From: Micromussa lordhowensis | Lineage: Eukaryota; Cnidaria; Anthozoa; Scleractinia; Lobophylliidae | Assembly: GCA_964020085.1 (NCBI GenBank) | Contig: OZ026601.1 | Coordinates: forward strand, 14,215,618 to 14,279,617 | Reading direction: 5' to 3' | DNA: 64,000 nt | Part shown: positions 10,257 through 21,859 of the stretch, piece by piece | Layout: each line of letters opens with the position of its first letter | Numbering within the stretch: position 1 is the stretch's first letter | Notes under the pieces: model-generated | Seen by the model: only the letters and a program-made list of their open reading frames with translations | What the model was told of the DNA's origin: nothing | Databases searched by the model: none | Program-made: the position numbers and the translations under genes

Positions 10257-11425
10257 GCTTCATGTAGTGGCCTGGATTAGACCGAGAAATTGAATTGGCG
10301 GTTAAGAGTTGCACAGTGTGTCAGAATGTAAGAAGTTTGCCCCCTAAAGTACCTTTACATCCCTGGAAATGGCCATCAAGACCCTTTCAGAGGGTGCATA
10401 TTGACTTTTGTCAGAAAGGAAAGGGCTATTTTCTGGTGCTCATTGACAGTCATTCCAAATGGATAGATGTGAAGCACATGACCTCAACCACTACTGAGCA
10501 TACCATTGATGAGCTGAGGCTCATATTTGCCGAGCATGGCCTTCCAGAACAACTGGTCTCAGATAATGGTCCACAATTTACGTCAGAGCAGTTCGCAAGA
10601 TTCACAAGACAGAATGGAATCAAGCACACTTTAGTTCCGCCGTACCATCCTGCTTCGAATGGTGCCGCAGAGAGGTCGGTCCGCGTGGTGAAGGAAGCTC
10701 TGGAGAAGCAGGTGTTACAGGGAACTGGCGGCATGACAATGAAGCATAGACTAGCCAACTTTTTGATCAAGTACCGTTCAACACCACATAGTGTGACAGG
10801 GCGAACCCCAGCTGAGTTAATGGTGAAGAGGCAATTGCGAACCAGATTGACCTTGTTGAAACCGAATCTGGCGCTAGCGGTGGAGAATAAGCAGATGAAG
10901 CAGAAGCTTTACCACGACAAATCGCAGGTTGAGAGGGGTTTCACGGTGAACGAGCCTGTCCGGGTCTGTATTACTGACAGAGGATTCACGTCACAGTCTG
11001 TGAAGTGGAGTCCAGGTGTTGTTTTGGAGGTGTGTGGAGATTGGTGGTATCTTGTCCAGATGGGGGCTGTGACAAGGCGTGTTCATGCGGATCATCTCAT
11101 CAGGGCACTTGATAACCAGAAGATGTCAGCCGATCTGGGGAACTCATTTGAGGAAGGAAGCTGTTTGCAAGAATTTCAAAGTGTGCCGGGGCCTGTCAGT
11201 GTTCAAAACCAGGAAAGTGATCTTCCACGAACTGATGCGGAGAGTAGTCAAAGTGGAGTTGTGCCATCAATGTCGGGTAACGACTACACTGTGCCAATCG
11301 CTAGTTCACCTATTGCTGCTAAAGAAACCGAAGGTGAAGGCCACCCGGAAATGACATTGTCACCTTCAGAACCTCTGAGACACTCTACTAGAATTCGAAA
11401 GCCGGTAGTGAGATTGAATTTGTAA
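10257..11425 (+). pseudogene. Gypsy integrase, catalytic core and C-terminus
   Basis: Resumes the integrase interrupted at 5979. The zinc-binding half continues with a TAG in place of a conserved Trp codon (about 10263), then WPGLDREIELAV and CTVCQ. From 10295 the frame is open to 11425. The catalytic core has the three acidic residues: HIDF about residue 36, LVSDNGPQF about 88, and GAAERSV about 123. A C-terminal domain with a Ser/Thr/Glu-rich tail follows. It would insert the element cDNA; here it is inactivated by the Ngaro insertion and the stop. Confidence 0.9.
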
Positions 11426-11542
11426 GAAGTTGTGCGGGAGGAATTGTAATGATTGACTGAGAACTGTGCTGTTGACATTAATATATTGTTTGTTTTATTT
11501 TACTTGATATTTTAAGTTGTTTTTTTTTTGGCGGGAAAGTAG
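11426..11542 (+). other. Gypsy 3' untranslated part with candidate polypurine tract
   Basis: Between the integrase stop and the 3' LTR. GGCGGGAAAGTAG at 11530-11542, directly before the LTR, is the likely polypurine primer for plus-strand synthesis. A poly-T run precedes it. Confidence 0.6.
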
Positions 11543-11669
11543 TGTCACGGATTAGCATATTCAAATTAGGCTCGTGTCTTTAAGCTGGTTCGAATATTCA
11601 ATAAAGTTAGTTCCACGCCTGGCTGCGGGCAGCCATATCTTGTCCAGTTTGTCTCAACAATATATTACA
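11543..11669 (+). repeat. Gypsy 3' LTR, 127 bases
   Basis: Matches 2927-3053 with three differences. It is followed by CCTTC, the copy of the target duplication found before the 5' LTR. Confidence 0.93.
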
Positions 11670-12290
11670 CCTTCCATCCTGAAGACTCTAGGCATGTTTT
11701 GTCTGCTTTCTGAACTCTCCTCACGCAGTAGTTTCTTGCAGTGGTGATTTCTTCAGTTACTAACTGACCTGACATTTTCTTTAACTTATTTCTTCTCCCA
11801 TTGCAGTTGCTAATGAACCTTTACTCTCATTGTTAGCCAGTAGGTACTCCTCTCCTGCACCAGCAATGCATCACAATCATGCAACTTGTGCTCTTGTGTG
11901 CGAAGAATTCCCTCTTGGATGGCCTTACTCTCTTTATCTGTACCTTCGGTGCTGTTCAGCCTTGGCTGCAGTGGCCACTGGCTCTCTAAGAGCCAATCTG
12001 GACCAGTAAACCATTTTCCTCTTTCCAGTAAACCATTTTCCTCTTTCCATCTTCACAATGGTTGCACCTCTACTTCCAAGGTCTGCTAGATTCAAATCTG
12101 ATGGGCAGTACTTCCAAGTGATGTCGATTGGACCAGTGGTTTCTGCTGTCTTCTTTACTCTGTTAGCCGCAAACACTTTCCATCCCCTCCCAGGATTGGT
12201 TATCCAATGCAACGCTACCATGCATGTTCATCCAAATGGTGACAGACTTGGTTACCATTTTGCACTCTTTCTTAACCAATGCAAGTTAGC
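11670..12290 (-). pseudogene. BEL/Pao pol remnant: RNase H end
   Basis: Minus-strand frames give VTKSVTIW, VALHWI, KVFAANRVKK and YCPSDLNLADLGSRGA, the conserved end of Pao RNase H regions. Together with 1583-2926 it forms one BEL fragment split by the Gypsy element. A short tandem duplication (TTTTCCTCTTTCCAGTAAACC) lies at 12013-12050. Upstream parts of pol and the 5' LTR are not found, so the copy is truncated here. Confidence 0.8.
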
Positions 12291-14480
12291 TTTTCTTTGC
12301 TTTATCATTTTATTTTATTTAATTATCCAACCCGGGCAACCACACAAACAAGATAGTCACAGGATTTTTATGTTTTGTTTTATCGATTTCTTTTTCCTCT
12401 TGGTGGGGGGAAGGGAATAAAACTAAAATAATCTTTGTCGTACAGGTATGTATGTTCATCGTTACTTTAGTTGGCGTTATGCAACAAATTAGCCTTAACA
12501 TAGTCCATAAGGTTCGAAAATATAATGAAAGTCAGTCTTAAAAGAACCTTATTACTCCAATACTTAACTAAACTCAATTGCTTTGTCGTACTAAAGTACA
12601 ATATTCTTATCAGTAAGTATAAGTCAAATCACGATCTTTAGACTTGCTTGTTCTTTTTCCATCACTTGATATTAAGATATCATTACTAAGATAAGTTCTG
12701 ATTGCTATGTGGTCGCTGATTATTTACAGGTTAACGCACTCAGCGAGTGCATTATCGGGATTTACCTGCACAACTTCACTTACAATGAATGAGAAATTTC
12801 AATACCGCAATGAGCACCTGCGCGAGTTCACTAATAATGAATGAGAAATTTCAATACCACAATGAGCGTGTTAACATTTTTATTCAAATTGAATACACTG
12901 CACAAAGAAGTTGTGAAACTTTGAGTCAGCCGAAGCCATGGGGCAATGACAGTGGTGTGTTGAATTTACACCACGGCTATTACACCACGATAATGATGTC
13001 AAGGAGGTTGTATTGTTACAACCCAGTATCACGTGGTACAAATCAGCCAATCAGAAAATCGGAATTCGTACAGTGTATGAAAGTTGAATAATAAATTTTG
13101 TTATTTATCTGTAACATCGCTTCTTGATTATTCACTTATGATTATTCAGCAGACCAAATATCCACTGTGAATTTAATTAAACAGCACCACATGTACATGT
13201 CAAAACTTGAGTGAAAGTGCGTATTGGACTTATCATAGATACATGTATCCTTCCCTAGCAGAACTAAGATTGCTTTCATATCGCTTTCAAGTACAAGTTT
13301 CTAAGATAAAACAATCATATATGAGGCCATCATCAGACCATGTAGGTTAAAAATGGTCAGTAGGTTTGTTTAAAAATTCTTAAAAGTGGGCTGCTGGAGC
13401 GATTCCTCTTCTGACTAGCTGCATAGAATAAGTTTCTTTTCTAAATGGTTATACTTTGATTTCCTGATAAGAAGATTAGACTTGTCACCATTAAGTATAC
13501 TGGACTAGACAAACAAATTTAAGCGAGAGGGATTTCTTTGTATGGGATCACTGGTTTAATAATGCACCATTTGATGGTGCAATCAGTACCAATCTGTTTT
13601 AGTTCTCAGATATACCTTTGTCAGATACAAATTTTCAAATGATTATTCTTAACATGGCGTCCTAACAATTGCTTTCATCCTCAGCAAAAATAAGATACTT
13701 TGTAGTGGCCACCCCAAGAGGGGAGACCAATACTGCACTCCTGCAAGTATTAACTGTTTAACAATTATGCGTACAATGCTTTACCAAATTGTTGATTACT
13801 CAATTGTCAATAATTTAATCCAAAAACAAAATCAACAGTTTTAAGGTCAATGATATGATGATCTATAGCTCTAATACTCAAGCTAGAAAAACTTAATTGT
13901 TGAATTTTGGAGCATGCGTGGGAACACTATTACAGAGAATGCATGGGCATGTTCACATAATTCCAAACTTCTCAGTTTTAAAGTCAATGATGCAGAGATG
14001 ATGTCTGTTAAATTTCAGATCTATAGCTTGAACACTCAAGCTAGAAAAAAGTATTTGTTAAGGTAATTCCCTTGAAATTGTTTTTGAAAACTTTTTTTGA
14101 AACTTGGCATAGTTAACATTCATGATATGACCATTAAAAAAATGCATTTTAAAAATGGGGCCACCGTGCTTGTTTAAGGGATGGGGTAGTTTTACTGGTT
14201 GCGTGTTAAAAATTCGAATTGAAGAGCCATTAACCTCAGGAGAAAGAAAATAAAAAAAGCTTTGGACCTTGATAAAAAACGGAAAATTGCCGGATATTTG
14301 TCCCACATAGTGTTGACATAAGGTATTTGCATGCTTCGTGTTGATTTGATAGATTTGCAAACTTTTGAGGGGGAATAGAGTTCTTAAATAAAAACATGAA
14401 CTTATCTAAATGTACCAAATAAATGTCATGGTACTTAGCATGTTAAGTGTCTTCAAAATAGGTTCCGTATGGGCATCTTA
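12291..14480. other. CEP70 intron with small repeats
   Basis: No gene supported. A 52-base tandem duplication covers 12784-12867 (unit begins AATGAATGAGAAATTTC). A diverged duplication covers about 13835-14060, both halves holding CTATAGCT and ACTCAAGCTAGAAAAA. GCACCATTTGATGGTGC at 13564-13580 is a small palindrome. The rest is AT-rich intron. Confidence 0.5.
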
Positions 14481-14674
14481 ATAGACCATTTCCAAGTAAC
14501 TCTCTCTCTTACTCTATTACTTTTGTTTCTCTTTCAAAGCGAGGCCTGGTGCACAACCATTCATATGGAAATGGGTTTAATTTGCATGTGAATGAAATCT
14601 CATTTTCTTATGAAAGGATGGGCACCAAGACTTGCTTTGAGAAAGAGGCTAAAAGTAATTTGGAAATGGCCTAT
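14481..14674. mobile_element. MITE with TA target duplication
   Basis: Inverted ends ATAGACCATTTCCAA and TTGGAAATGGCCTAT, one mismatch, flanked on both sides by TA. 194 bases, no coding capacity. The TA duplication suggests Tc1/mariner-type mobilisation (inference). Confidence 0.7.
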
Positions 14675-14704
14675 TAGACTTGTTTTTGGATGTTGTTTGG
14701 AATT

Positions 14705-14882
14705 TTATGATCCCCAAACCAGACCACGGATACCGTAGTGATATAATTTATCAAAGAGAATTTCATGATTCACCATATCAAAGACGTTTGAAAGATCTAT
14801 AACAATTCCAACTACATGCTCTTTGGGATCCAAAGCAGAAGAAATTTTGTCATCCAAGTCAATAAGTGCATGAGTAGTAAAC
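14705..14882 (-). pseudogene. LINE reverse transcriptase fragment (first piece)
   Basis: The minus strand reads THALIDLDDKISSAL, VVGIVIDLSNVFDMVNHEIL and KLYHYGIRG, the RT block surrounding the first catalytic Asp of CR1/L2-type LINEs. It lacks both ends. The residues that should precede it are found at 18607-18705, on the other side of the plus-strand CR1-like element, so the latter inserted into this older copy. Confidence 0.75.
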
Positions 14883-14894
14883 GACGTCACCATC

Positions 14895-16685
14895 ATGGCG
14901 AACGGTCAGCCTTACCTGAGCTCTTGCCTTTTTTTAATATTTTGCTATCTTCTACGTCATATACCTACAAATTATAACAACCGTTTCAACTTTTCACTGA
15001 AGATTATTCTCAATGGTCCTGTAAACGCTCCACAGACGCCTTTGAACCAACAATATGACCCTGAATCGATATGCCTTCTTGGACCACGTGGCGGCCATCT
15101 TGTAACACAATGTAGACTACAGCGAGTGAGATATCTTTCTAGACGAATAGGTTATTATTCAAATGGAACCTCTGCATATAATCCATCTGTGTATAAACTC
15201 TTATGTAGTGGAGACGTTGAAACCAACCCAGGATATGAGTCCGCTGAGAATTTGTCGCTATCAAGCTCGACTCAAGGTCAGACTAGAAAATACAAACACC
15301 CGTGTAAATTGTGTAATAAGCCGGTAAGATGCAACCAGAAAGGTTTACGCTGCGATAACTGTGAGTCCTGGCTGCACTGTCGATGTATTGGAATGAAGAG
15401 CAAAATTTATCAAGCTCTGGCATCTAGCGATGAAGAATGGATATGTTATGACTGTGCTTTACCTCGATTCTCTGACTCATTTTTCGAAATACCACCAGCG
15501 GAGGAAAGTGCAACTTTCGAGCCTGAGGTAACAATACCATCAATTGATGCTTCTAATAGGAATAAGTCATCAAACTCTCTACGTTGTCTTCTCTTTAATG
15601 CCAGAAGTTTAAGAAATAAAGTCCTCGACTTAAAGACTTTACTTTTAGAAGAGCATTTTCCTGTTATTGCAATAACTGAAACATGGTTGGACGCTGGCTT
15701 AATGGACTTTGAATTGGGGCTGAAGGACTATTCTATTCATCGTAGGGATAGACAAGATAGAAGAGGAGGTGGTGTTCTCTTGGCAGTCCATCGAAACTTA
15801 ATTTCTATAAGAAGAAGAGACTTGGAAACCGATGGTACTGAAATTGCAATGGTAGAGATTTGCCAGAAATCTGAGGATAATGTTCTATTTGGAGTTTGTT
15901 ACAGACCCCCAAATGCCAAAATGGAATACTCTGTAACTCTGCGACAAAGCCTTGAGAGAATTGATATGACAAGATTTGCTACTTGCTTCTTAGTTGGAGA
16001 CTTTAACTTTCCATGTATTGACTGGCATACTATATCTCCTACCTCAACGGATGCTCTCACGTTGGATTTTTGTTCCTTGCTTAATGATCATTTTTTGTTG
16101 CAGTGTAATTTCAATCCAACAAGAATTGCACATGGAACTGCAAATATACTGGACTTGATCTTGACTAGAACCCCTGATTTAATCAGTAACATTGAGGTTC
16201 TGCCTGAACACTTTGATTCTGATCATTTACCGGTGGCTTTTGACATCAAAATGCATTCTGGGCGTTCACACAAGTCAGCTCCCAGACAGGTCTACAATTA
16301 TAAGAAAGCTAATTTCACTGAACTGAATGAATTGTTAGGGTACGTTCCATGGAATTGTGCATTCCTGGAGGACGATGTGGACGGTTGTGCTGATAAAGTC
16401 AAAGACCTTTTGCTTGATGCTGCAGATATGTGCGTCCCTTTATTTACAGTGAAAAGAAGGACAAATCCTCCATGGATCAATAAGGATATCCTGCGTTTGA
16501 TTAAAAAGAAGAAAAGATTATGGCGCCAATTGAAAACTCATCCATCTGAAATCTTACGCCAAAAGCTTAAGGACTTGAGAAGTACAATTAAAAAGTCAAT
16601 AAGATCAGAGTATCATAAATACTTGCAACACCTTTCTGATGTCCTTAAAGAAAACCCCAAAGGTTCTGGTCCTATCACTCCATAA
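14895..16685 (+). pseudogene. CR1-like LINE: 2A-like motif, PHD finger, APE endonuclease
   Basis: A 596-codon frame from the ATG at 14895. Residues 101-114 are KLLCSGDVETNPGY, a 2A-like ribosome-skipping motif in which the last Pro is replaced by Tyr. Residues about 135-190 form a PHD-type finger (CKLCNKPVRCNQKGLRC, CDNCESWLHCRC, WICYDC). From about 229 the apurinic endonuclease domain follows (LLFNARSLRNK, ITETWLD, VLFGVCYRPP, LVGDFNFP, DSDHLPVAF), with its catalytic Glu, Asp and His in place. The frame closes at 16683-16685 through loss of one base near 16660; the normal continuation is in the next frame. Confidence 0.88.
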
Positions 16686-18393
16686 AGACTAAGTCTAAAA
16701 GACTTCCAGACATCAGTACTTACAATGGAATTTATGCGACCAAGCCACAGGAACAAGCCAACTTGTTTAATATTCACTTCCACTCTGTCTTCTGTAAGGA
16801 AAGCTCAGGTGTGCCTTCTATCTCGGTACAGAATTTACGGGATGATCAGTGTGTGGACCACTATATAGATTCTGTATCTTGCAATATAAATGAAGTCCAA
16901 AGAATGTTACAAAAACTTGATGCCAACAAGACCTCTGGGGTGGACAAAATTCCAGCTCGTCTGTTGAAGGAGACAGCCCATATGTTCGCTGTTCCACTAA
17001 GTATGCTCTACAACCTGTCTTTCAAGCATGGTCAGGTTCCTAAATTATGGAAACATGCCAATGTTACCCCTATTCATAAGGATGGTGATCGAGAGCCGGT
17101 TGAACATTACAGAGGCATATCACTATTAACTATCCCAGGCAAATGTCAAGAAAGAATAGTATATAACGCAGTTTACAGGCAGGTCATCGAGTTTATCCTC
17201 AGCTCCCACCATGGATTCCTAAACGGTAGATCGTGTACAACACAACTTCTCTTGGTTCATCATGACTGGTCTAAAGCCCTTGATAACAGTGGTCAGGTTG
17301 ACGTGGTTTTTATTGACTTTGCTAAAGCCTTTGATCTTGTGAATCACACCATTCTCCTGACTAAGCTTCACAGGTATGGAGTTCGTGGTAGCCTATTGGA
17401 TTGGTGCAGAGACTATCTTACTAACCGTCAACAGAGAGTCATTGTAAAAGGGGAAGTTTCTGATTGGCTAACAATTACTTCCGGTGTCCCACAAGGTTCT
17501 TTGTTGGGACCACTATTTTTTATAGTTTTTATTAATGATTTACCGGGGGTAATTAGTAACGACAGCTCAATTGCTTTATATGTAGATGATAGTAAATTGT
17601 ATAGGATCATTAACTCTCCGGAGGATATGTCATCTTTTCAGGGTGACCTGGACAAGATCTCTGACTGGTGTAAGGGGAATAAAATGAAAATTAATTCTAA
17701 GAAATGTAAGATCATGAGAATCACTAGAACTCGTTAGGGATTATCACATAAATGGTCAAAGTTTGGAAAATGTACATATATATAAGGACTTTGGTTTGCT
17801 TACTAGCTCTAGCTTATCTTGGAATTCACATATAGACTCTATAACTGCCAAGGCCAATAAGATTCTTGGACTGGTGAAAAGATCGTGTATGGATATTAAG
17901 GATGTCACTACATTGAGAACACTCTATTGTAGTCTTATTAGACCATTACTCTAATATTTATGTGAGACCTGGAATCCATATACACAACGTAATATTAACA
18001 AATTAGAGGCAATTCAGAGGAGGGCAACTAAATTTATCCTAAAGTCTGGTGAAGATTATAATACTAGATTAAGCCAATTAAGCTTACATAGTCTATCTAA
18101 TAGGAGATTTACAAGGGACATAGTATTTTTATATAATTTAATTAATGGGCATTATAACATAGATATTTCTGATGGGCTTTTATTCTGTAAAGATCGTAAA
18201 GTAGGTTATGATTTAAGAAAAAATGGCTCTCTCGACCTTGCCAGCATGTACAGTAGAACCAATAGTTTTAAATATAGTTATTTTATACGTATTATTGATG
18301 AATGGAACAGTCTACCAAATGATATAAAAGAAACTGTTGGTATTTCTAGTTTTAAGCACAAAGTTATGTCCTTTCTTAGTAATACTTACACGT
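16686..18393 (+). pseudogene. CR1-like LINE: reverse transcriptase and C-terminus
   Basis: Continuation of the LINE polyprotein. 16763-17737 is open and holds LDANKTSGVDKIPARLL, VFIDFAKAFDLVNH, TSGVPQGSLLGPLFF and the catalytic box YVDDSKLY. A frameshift near 17735 and a TAA at 17953-17955 break it, after which homology resumes and ends with FKHKVMSFLSNTYT at 18393. It would reverse transcribe the LINE RNA at the nick made by the endonuclease. Inactive here. Confidence 0.88.
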
Positions 18394-18606
18394 AGTTCTA
18401 CATTTAGTACACAAAGTTTGTCATTTTAGAATCATGGATATTTTATATCATTCATTATTTCTTTTATATTTTAGATATTTATACTGTAATTACTGTGGAG
18501 CATCCCTCGCATGGTGTCAAGGGCGCTTTTTGGATGTTCCCCTCTCCATACAATATAACTTAATTTACTTGTAATTTAATTTATGGAGTAAACTTTAATA
18601 AAAAAA

Positions 18607-18705
18607 TACTTCTTCCTAAACCCATACTGGTTGTCGCAAAGAATATGAAATTCATTAAGGGAACTTAAGATGCGATTGTAAGCAATCAGCTCTAAGAATT
18701 TCCAA
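18607..18705 (-). pseudogene. LINE reverse transcriptase fragment (second piece)
   Basis: The minus strand reads NQYGFRKK preceded by SLNEFHILCD and LELIAYNRIL, the RT block that normally lies just upstream of the piece at 14705-14882. The two halves are separated only by the CR1-like element. Confidence 0.7.
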
Positions 18706-18912
18706 TTTACTGTTCTCATCTCTAGTTCAAAATATAAATGGTATATGGCCAATGGATTAAGAGCTCAGTGTAGTTGCATTAAAAATGCCAATGTTTACAG
18801 ATGATCTATTTTGCAAGTCCTATGGCTGATAACCACCTTGATTGTTTATGTTTCCCCTTTTAATTCCTTTTTTGTGGAATGTATTTAACTAATTTTACTG
18901 TTCTCTTAATAG
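18706..18912 (+). other. CEP70: Intron end and splice acceptor
   Basis: AT-rich intron sequence ending in TTTTACTGTTCTCTTAATAG at 18912, a good splice acceptor for the exon that follows. Confidence 0.6.
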
Positions 18913-19077
18913 CTAATCAGGGATATCATGGATGTAGTAACCTCTAAAGATGGCCCCAAATTATCAGCTGATGTTCTGTCCCATAGTGCAATTTCACATG
19001 AGTTTCACTGTGAAAAAGCGTGGCAGAATATTATTCCAATTCTCAAGCTGTGGCTCACCGAACTTTCTGGACTTAAG
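18913..19077 (+). CDS. CEP70: CEP70 exon
   Basis: 165 bases, 55 codons, phase 0 at both ends, bounded by TTAATAG and AAG|GTAAGT. The product begins LIRDIMDVVTSKDGP and ends NIIPILKLWLTELSGLK. It aligns to the stretch of human CEP70 that includes HLVPVIEMWADQLTSLK. CEP70 is a centrosomal protein that interacts with gamma-tubulin and influences microtubule organisation and cilium assembly (family knowledge). The next exon starts 522 bases on, in phase. Confidence 0.85.
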
Positions 19078-19599
19078 GTAAGTTACATTGTACCCTCTAG
19101 GTTTACAGCTCATTTCCAACGGCTACATGTACATGTAGTTCCCTCTACATGTATGAAATGCACCTGCAGGTACATGTATTCATGGTATTTGTATTCATCA
19201 AACAAATGTCCAGTCCAAGATAATGAATACGACTACCGTGATTCCCTGAAGGCATTCCTCATAAAGGGAATTGGCCATTGATCAGTGACAACTGAAAAAC
19301 TATTCTTAGATAATGAAATACCTGAAATATTTGTTTGTCTCAATTGGCCATTGACCAGTGACAACTGAAATACTATTCTTTGACTATGAAGTACCTGAAA
19401 TATTTGTTTTTCTTCAATTATTCCGATGAGAACTGCAGGCTTCAAGAAGTGGATTCATTGGAGACAAAGCATTAGCTAGTGATGATCAAACTTGAAAACA
19501 TAGATTGTTTTGCTCTATGAGGGTGGGGAGTTGTGTTAATGTGGCGCCAAGAGTATCTAAGTTTAATTTGATATCATTGTTCTGTTTGTACGCATTTAG
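19078..19599 (+). repeat. CEP70: CEP70 intron with a 73-base tandem duplication
   Basis: A short intron of 522 bases. At 19269-19417 a 73-base unit starting AATTGGCCATTGAYCAGTGA occurs twice with few differences. The intron ends CGCATTTAG. Confidence 0.75.
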
Positions 19600-19924
19600 G
19601 ATCTGCAAATATCAATTAATCAACTGTCATCTCACTTAATGCCATGGAAAAGAGAAGCAGAGCTTGAAGACCATACACCAGTAACAATACAGAGGCTAAA
19701 AGAAGACATCAAGCTTCTTTGTCAGGATAATCGAACCAGCCCAGCTGAAATAAGACAAGTGGAAGAACCATCAGTAAATCAACTAAAGAGCATTGTTGCT
19801 CACTTTCAGAAACTATTTGATATAACTAGCATTGGTGGAGTATTTCCAAGAATGAATGAGGTCTATATGCGGCTTGGAGAGACATACAATGTAATGAATA
19901 ACATGCGAGAATTTCTTGGTTTAG
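19600..19924 (+). CDS. CEP70: CEP70 exon (most conserved part)
   Basis: 325 bases; starts in phase 0 after CGCATTTAG and ends in phase 1 before GTAAGA. It begins DLQISINQLSSHLMPW and contains IVAHFQKLFDITSIGG and FPRMNEVYMRLGE. The matching stretch of human CEP70 reads IVSHFQKLFDVPSLNG and YPRMNEVYTRLGE, which makes the identification firm. This part lies near the C-terminus that in the human protein carries the TPR-like region. Expression is presumably tied to ciliated or dividing cells, as for other centrosomal genes. Confidence 0.93.
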
Positions 19925-20209
19925 GTAAGAATATTACAAACAATTTCTTGAAACATAAAATGGTAAAAACGAACGATAAAATCCCAGGTTTTGGAGTAGT
20001 CATGACCCTTTTATCAAGAACTAATATATAAAAATAATGAAAATAATTGCAGAATTTAAGCCATTTTGGCGCAACAAATTAACATATTACCAGGGTGCTG
20101 AGGTTATGAAAACACTTTCACACGAATGGAATTGCACGTTGAGATTTGTTCTTTTTTTGGCTTTACAGCTCTTTTTGGCTTTAAAGCTCTTACAAAAAGC
20201 ATTTCTTTC

Positions 20210-20545
20210 TGCATTTCTTAAGCACTTCAAAACGAAGACCAAATCTCATCGGAAAATTGACCAAGAACTAAATGTGAAAGAAACAAAGCCACCAATTGTT
20301 AATCAGCAGTGTGTTGTTCATCGTTTTCAATGTGACCTGTTTGATGCGGGTTATGTACGTTACACATGCAGACATTTAGATAGTCGTGCAAAAGGACATA
20401 AACAACAATCCTCCGCCAATGCCAAACACTACAAGAATGTGCGCGGAACGATGTCGTAGGACCTGCTAAAGCATTTTGAAGTGCTTAAGAAATACAGAAA
20501 CAAATTTGACTGTTGAGTATACAAAATGCTTTTTGAGTTATTTTT
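20210..20545 (+). pseudogene. Penelope-like element fragment, GIY-YIG endonuclease end
   Basis: In one frame RKIDQELNVKETKPP, then FQCDLFDAGYVRYTCRHL, then KGHKQ and AKHYKNVRGTM: the start of a GIY-YIG domain as found at the end of Penelope-like polyproteins. After a stop at 20457-20459 the same frame resumes with DLLKHFEVLKKYRNKFDC and another stop. The reverse transcriptase part is absent. A 5'-truncated dead copy in a CEP70 intron. Confidence 0.8.
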
Positions 20546-21859
20546 TTGTAAAAAAAAGACCTCTTAGTCGGCGGGTCTGGGCTTTGTTATGGACAAGTGG
20601 ATGGATGAGTGAGTGGATGACTGAGAGATGTATGTATGTCACACCAATCAGATTGGGGCTACTGTAAACAACCAATCAAATTGCCGCTTGTTAAGGTGAA
20701 TCATGTGTTTGGAGATTTCATCCTGATTTTAGAACGTTCTTTTTTTTTCTACAAACAGAAACAGTTATTTATGTATTGGCCTTATTATGATGCTTTGTTT
20801 GCTATGGATGATTCCAGGACTTTGTGGATGGGTTTCAAAAGAGTCCAGGATCCAATCATCAGCTGAAGATTAATAGTCTTTGGCATACATGTACACTAAC
20901 ATGTCATCAAGGCTTTGTCCCAGGGGCTTTGCTTTTGCATTATGTGAAATTCTGAATGAAATTAGTCTTAGCCACTTGGTAACTTGGTACATTCTAGCAC
21001 AGGAACGATTGTTTTCAGTGCAAAATGCACCATTTGGATGGTGAGGGAGCCTTTGTCTGTGATGGTATTCGCCAGGTTACCATCGATATCATTTGAATTT
21101 TGTTAAGTTCACGAAAAAGAATTTAGTCCCAACCATTTGTCAGTTTATGTTTGCGCAACATGTTTCAGTTTGTTAATGCAAGTTTCAAGGAAGTAGCGCT
21201 ATTCAGCTGGCTATTCATGGAGTAATAGTCTTCTTGTTGAAACATTCCTTGGAATCACCACTGAGATACTCATTTGAAGTGGTTTTCTCTGTCAAAACCA
21301 AAGAAATTTCGGACACTTAAGTTATGAATGAGAACACTGCTGAGTTTTGAAATTGGTTTTTGGTTCAGATAAATGTAACATGATATTTTTATTTGTTAGT
21401 TTCAACTGGTAACTTGACACTTTTGTTTTTCACGCACAAGTAGTTGCAATTAAAACTGACGAATCAGTGACTCTTGTTCACACGGTCAGAATAAACAAAC
21501 AAGAAGCTGGGCAAATCTAGCGGCACGTCCAGAAACTTTAACTTGATATAAATGTTTGGACGTCTCTTTTCTTAGTGTCGTCAGCAACATTGTAATATCA
21601 TGCCTTAATGGCAATTCTTAAAAAGGGTAATTCTTAGCGATTTTCTTTAAGTTTTGTGGGAATGGAATATCCTCAATTATAACCTACCCATTAATTTTTG
21701 ATTGATTTTATTGGCTATTTTGCGTCACATGGTATAAATCTCTGGACAGTTATCACGCAATAACCCCCGCCCGAGTCGATATTTGTCCTCCGATTTTTTC
21801 CGTTGAAGAGAAACATAGCCAGCACAAGAATAGCAAACTTTTCTTTTCTCTAATTTAAT
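20546..21859 (+). other. CEP70 intron, no gene seen
   Basis: AT-rich. A diverged relation exists between about 21240-21440 and 24340-24510 (GTGGTTTT...AAAACCAAA and CTTGATATTTTTG-like blocks), suggesting a dispersed repeat whose ends I cannot set. GCACCATTTGGATGGT at 21025 resembles the palindrome at 13564. Confidence 0.4.

Larger units (their letters stand above)
2927..11669 (+). mobile_element. Gypsy LTR retrotransposon, complete ends, interrupted by a Ngaro element
   Basis: Two 127-base direct repeats (2927-3053 and 11543-11669) bound the element and differ at three positions. The flanks carry a 5-base target duplication, CCTTC, at 2922-2926 and 11670-11674. Between them lie gag, protease, reverse transcriptase, RNase H and integrase in Gypsy order. 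It inserted into the integrase region of a BEL/Pao element, and a 4.28-kb Ngaro element later inserted into its own integrase gene (5979-10256). Besides that split it has a frameshift after RNase H and a TAG stop near 10263, so it cannot move on its own. Protein similarity is to the Mag-like Gypsy group common in invertebrates (inference). Confidence 0.93.
14883..18606 (+). mobile_element. CR1-like LINE, broken
   Basis: Contains, in order, a 5' leader with PHD finger and 2A-like motif, an APE endonuclease, reverse transcriptase and a C-terminal part ending at 18393. A short 3' untranslated region ends AATAAAAAAATA. It has two frameshifts (about 16660 and 17735) and an in-frame stop at 17953, so it is inactive. 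It lies between two halves of an older minus-strand LINE fragment. The 5' limit is not precise; the start of the leader frame is at 14895. Confidence 0.85.

Noticed and set aside
14058..14360. 100-codon minus-strand frame
   Set aside because: AT-rich intron, no motif, and overlapping alternative frames of similar length; not supported as a gene.
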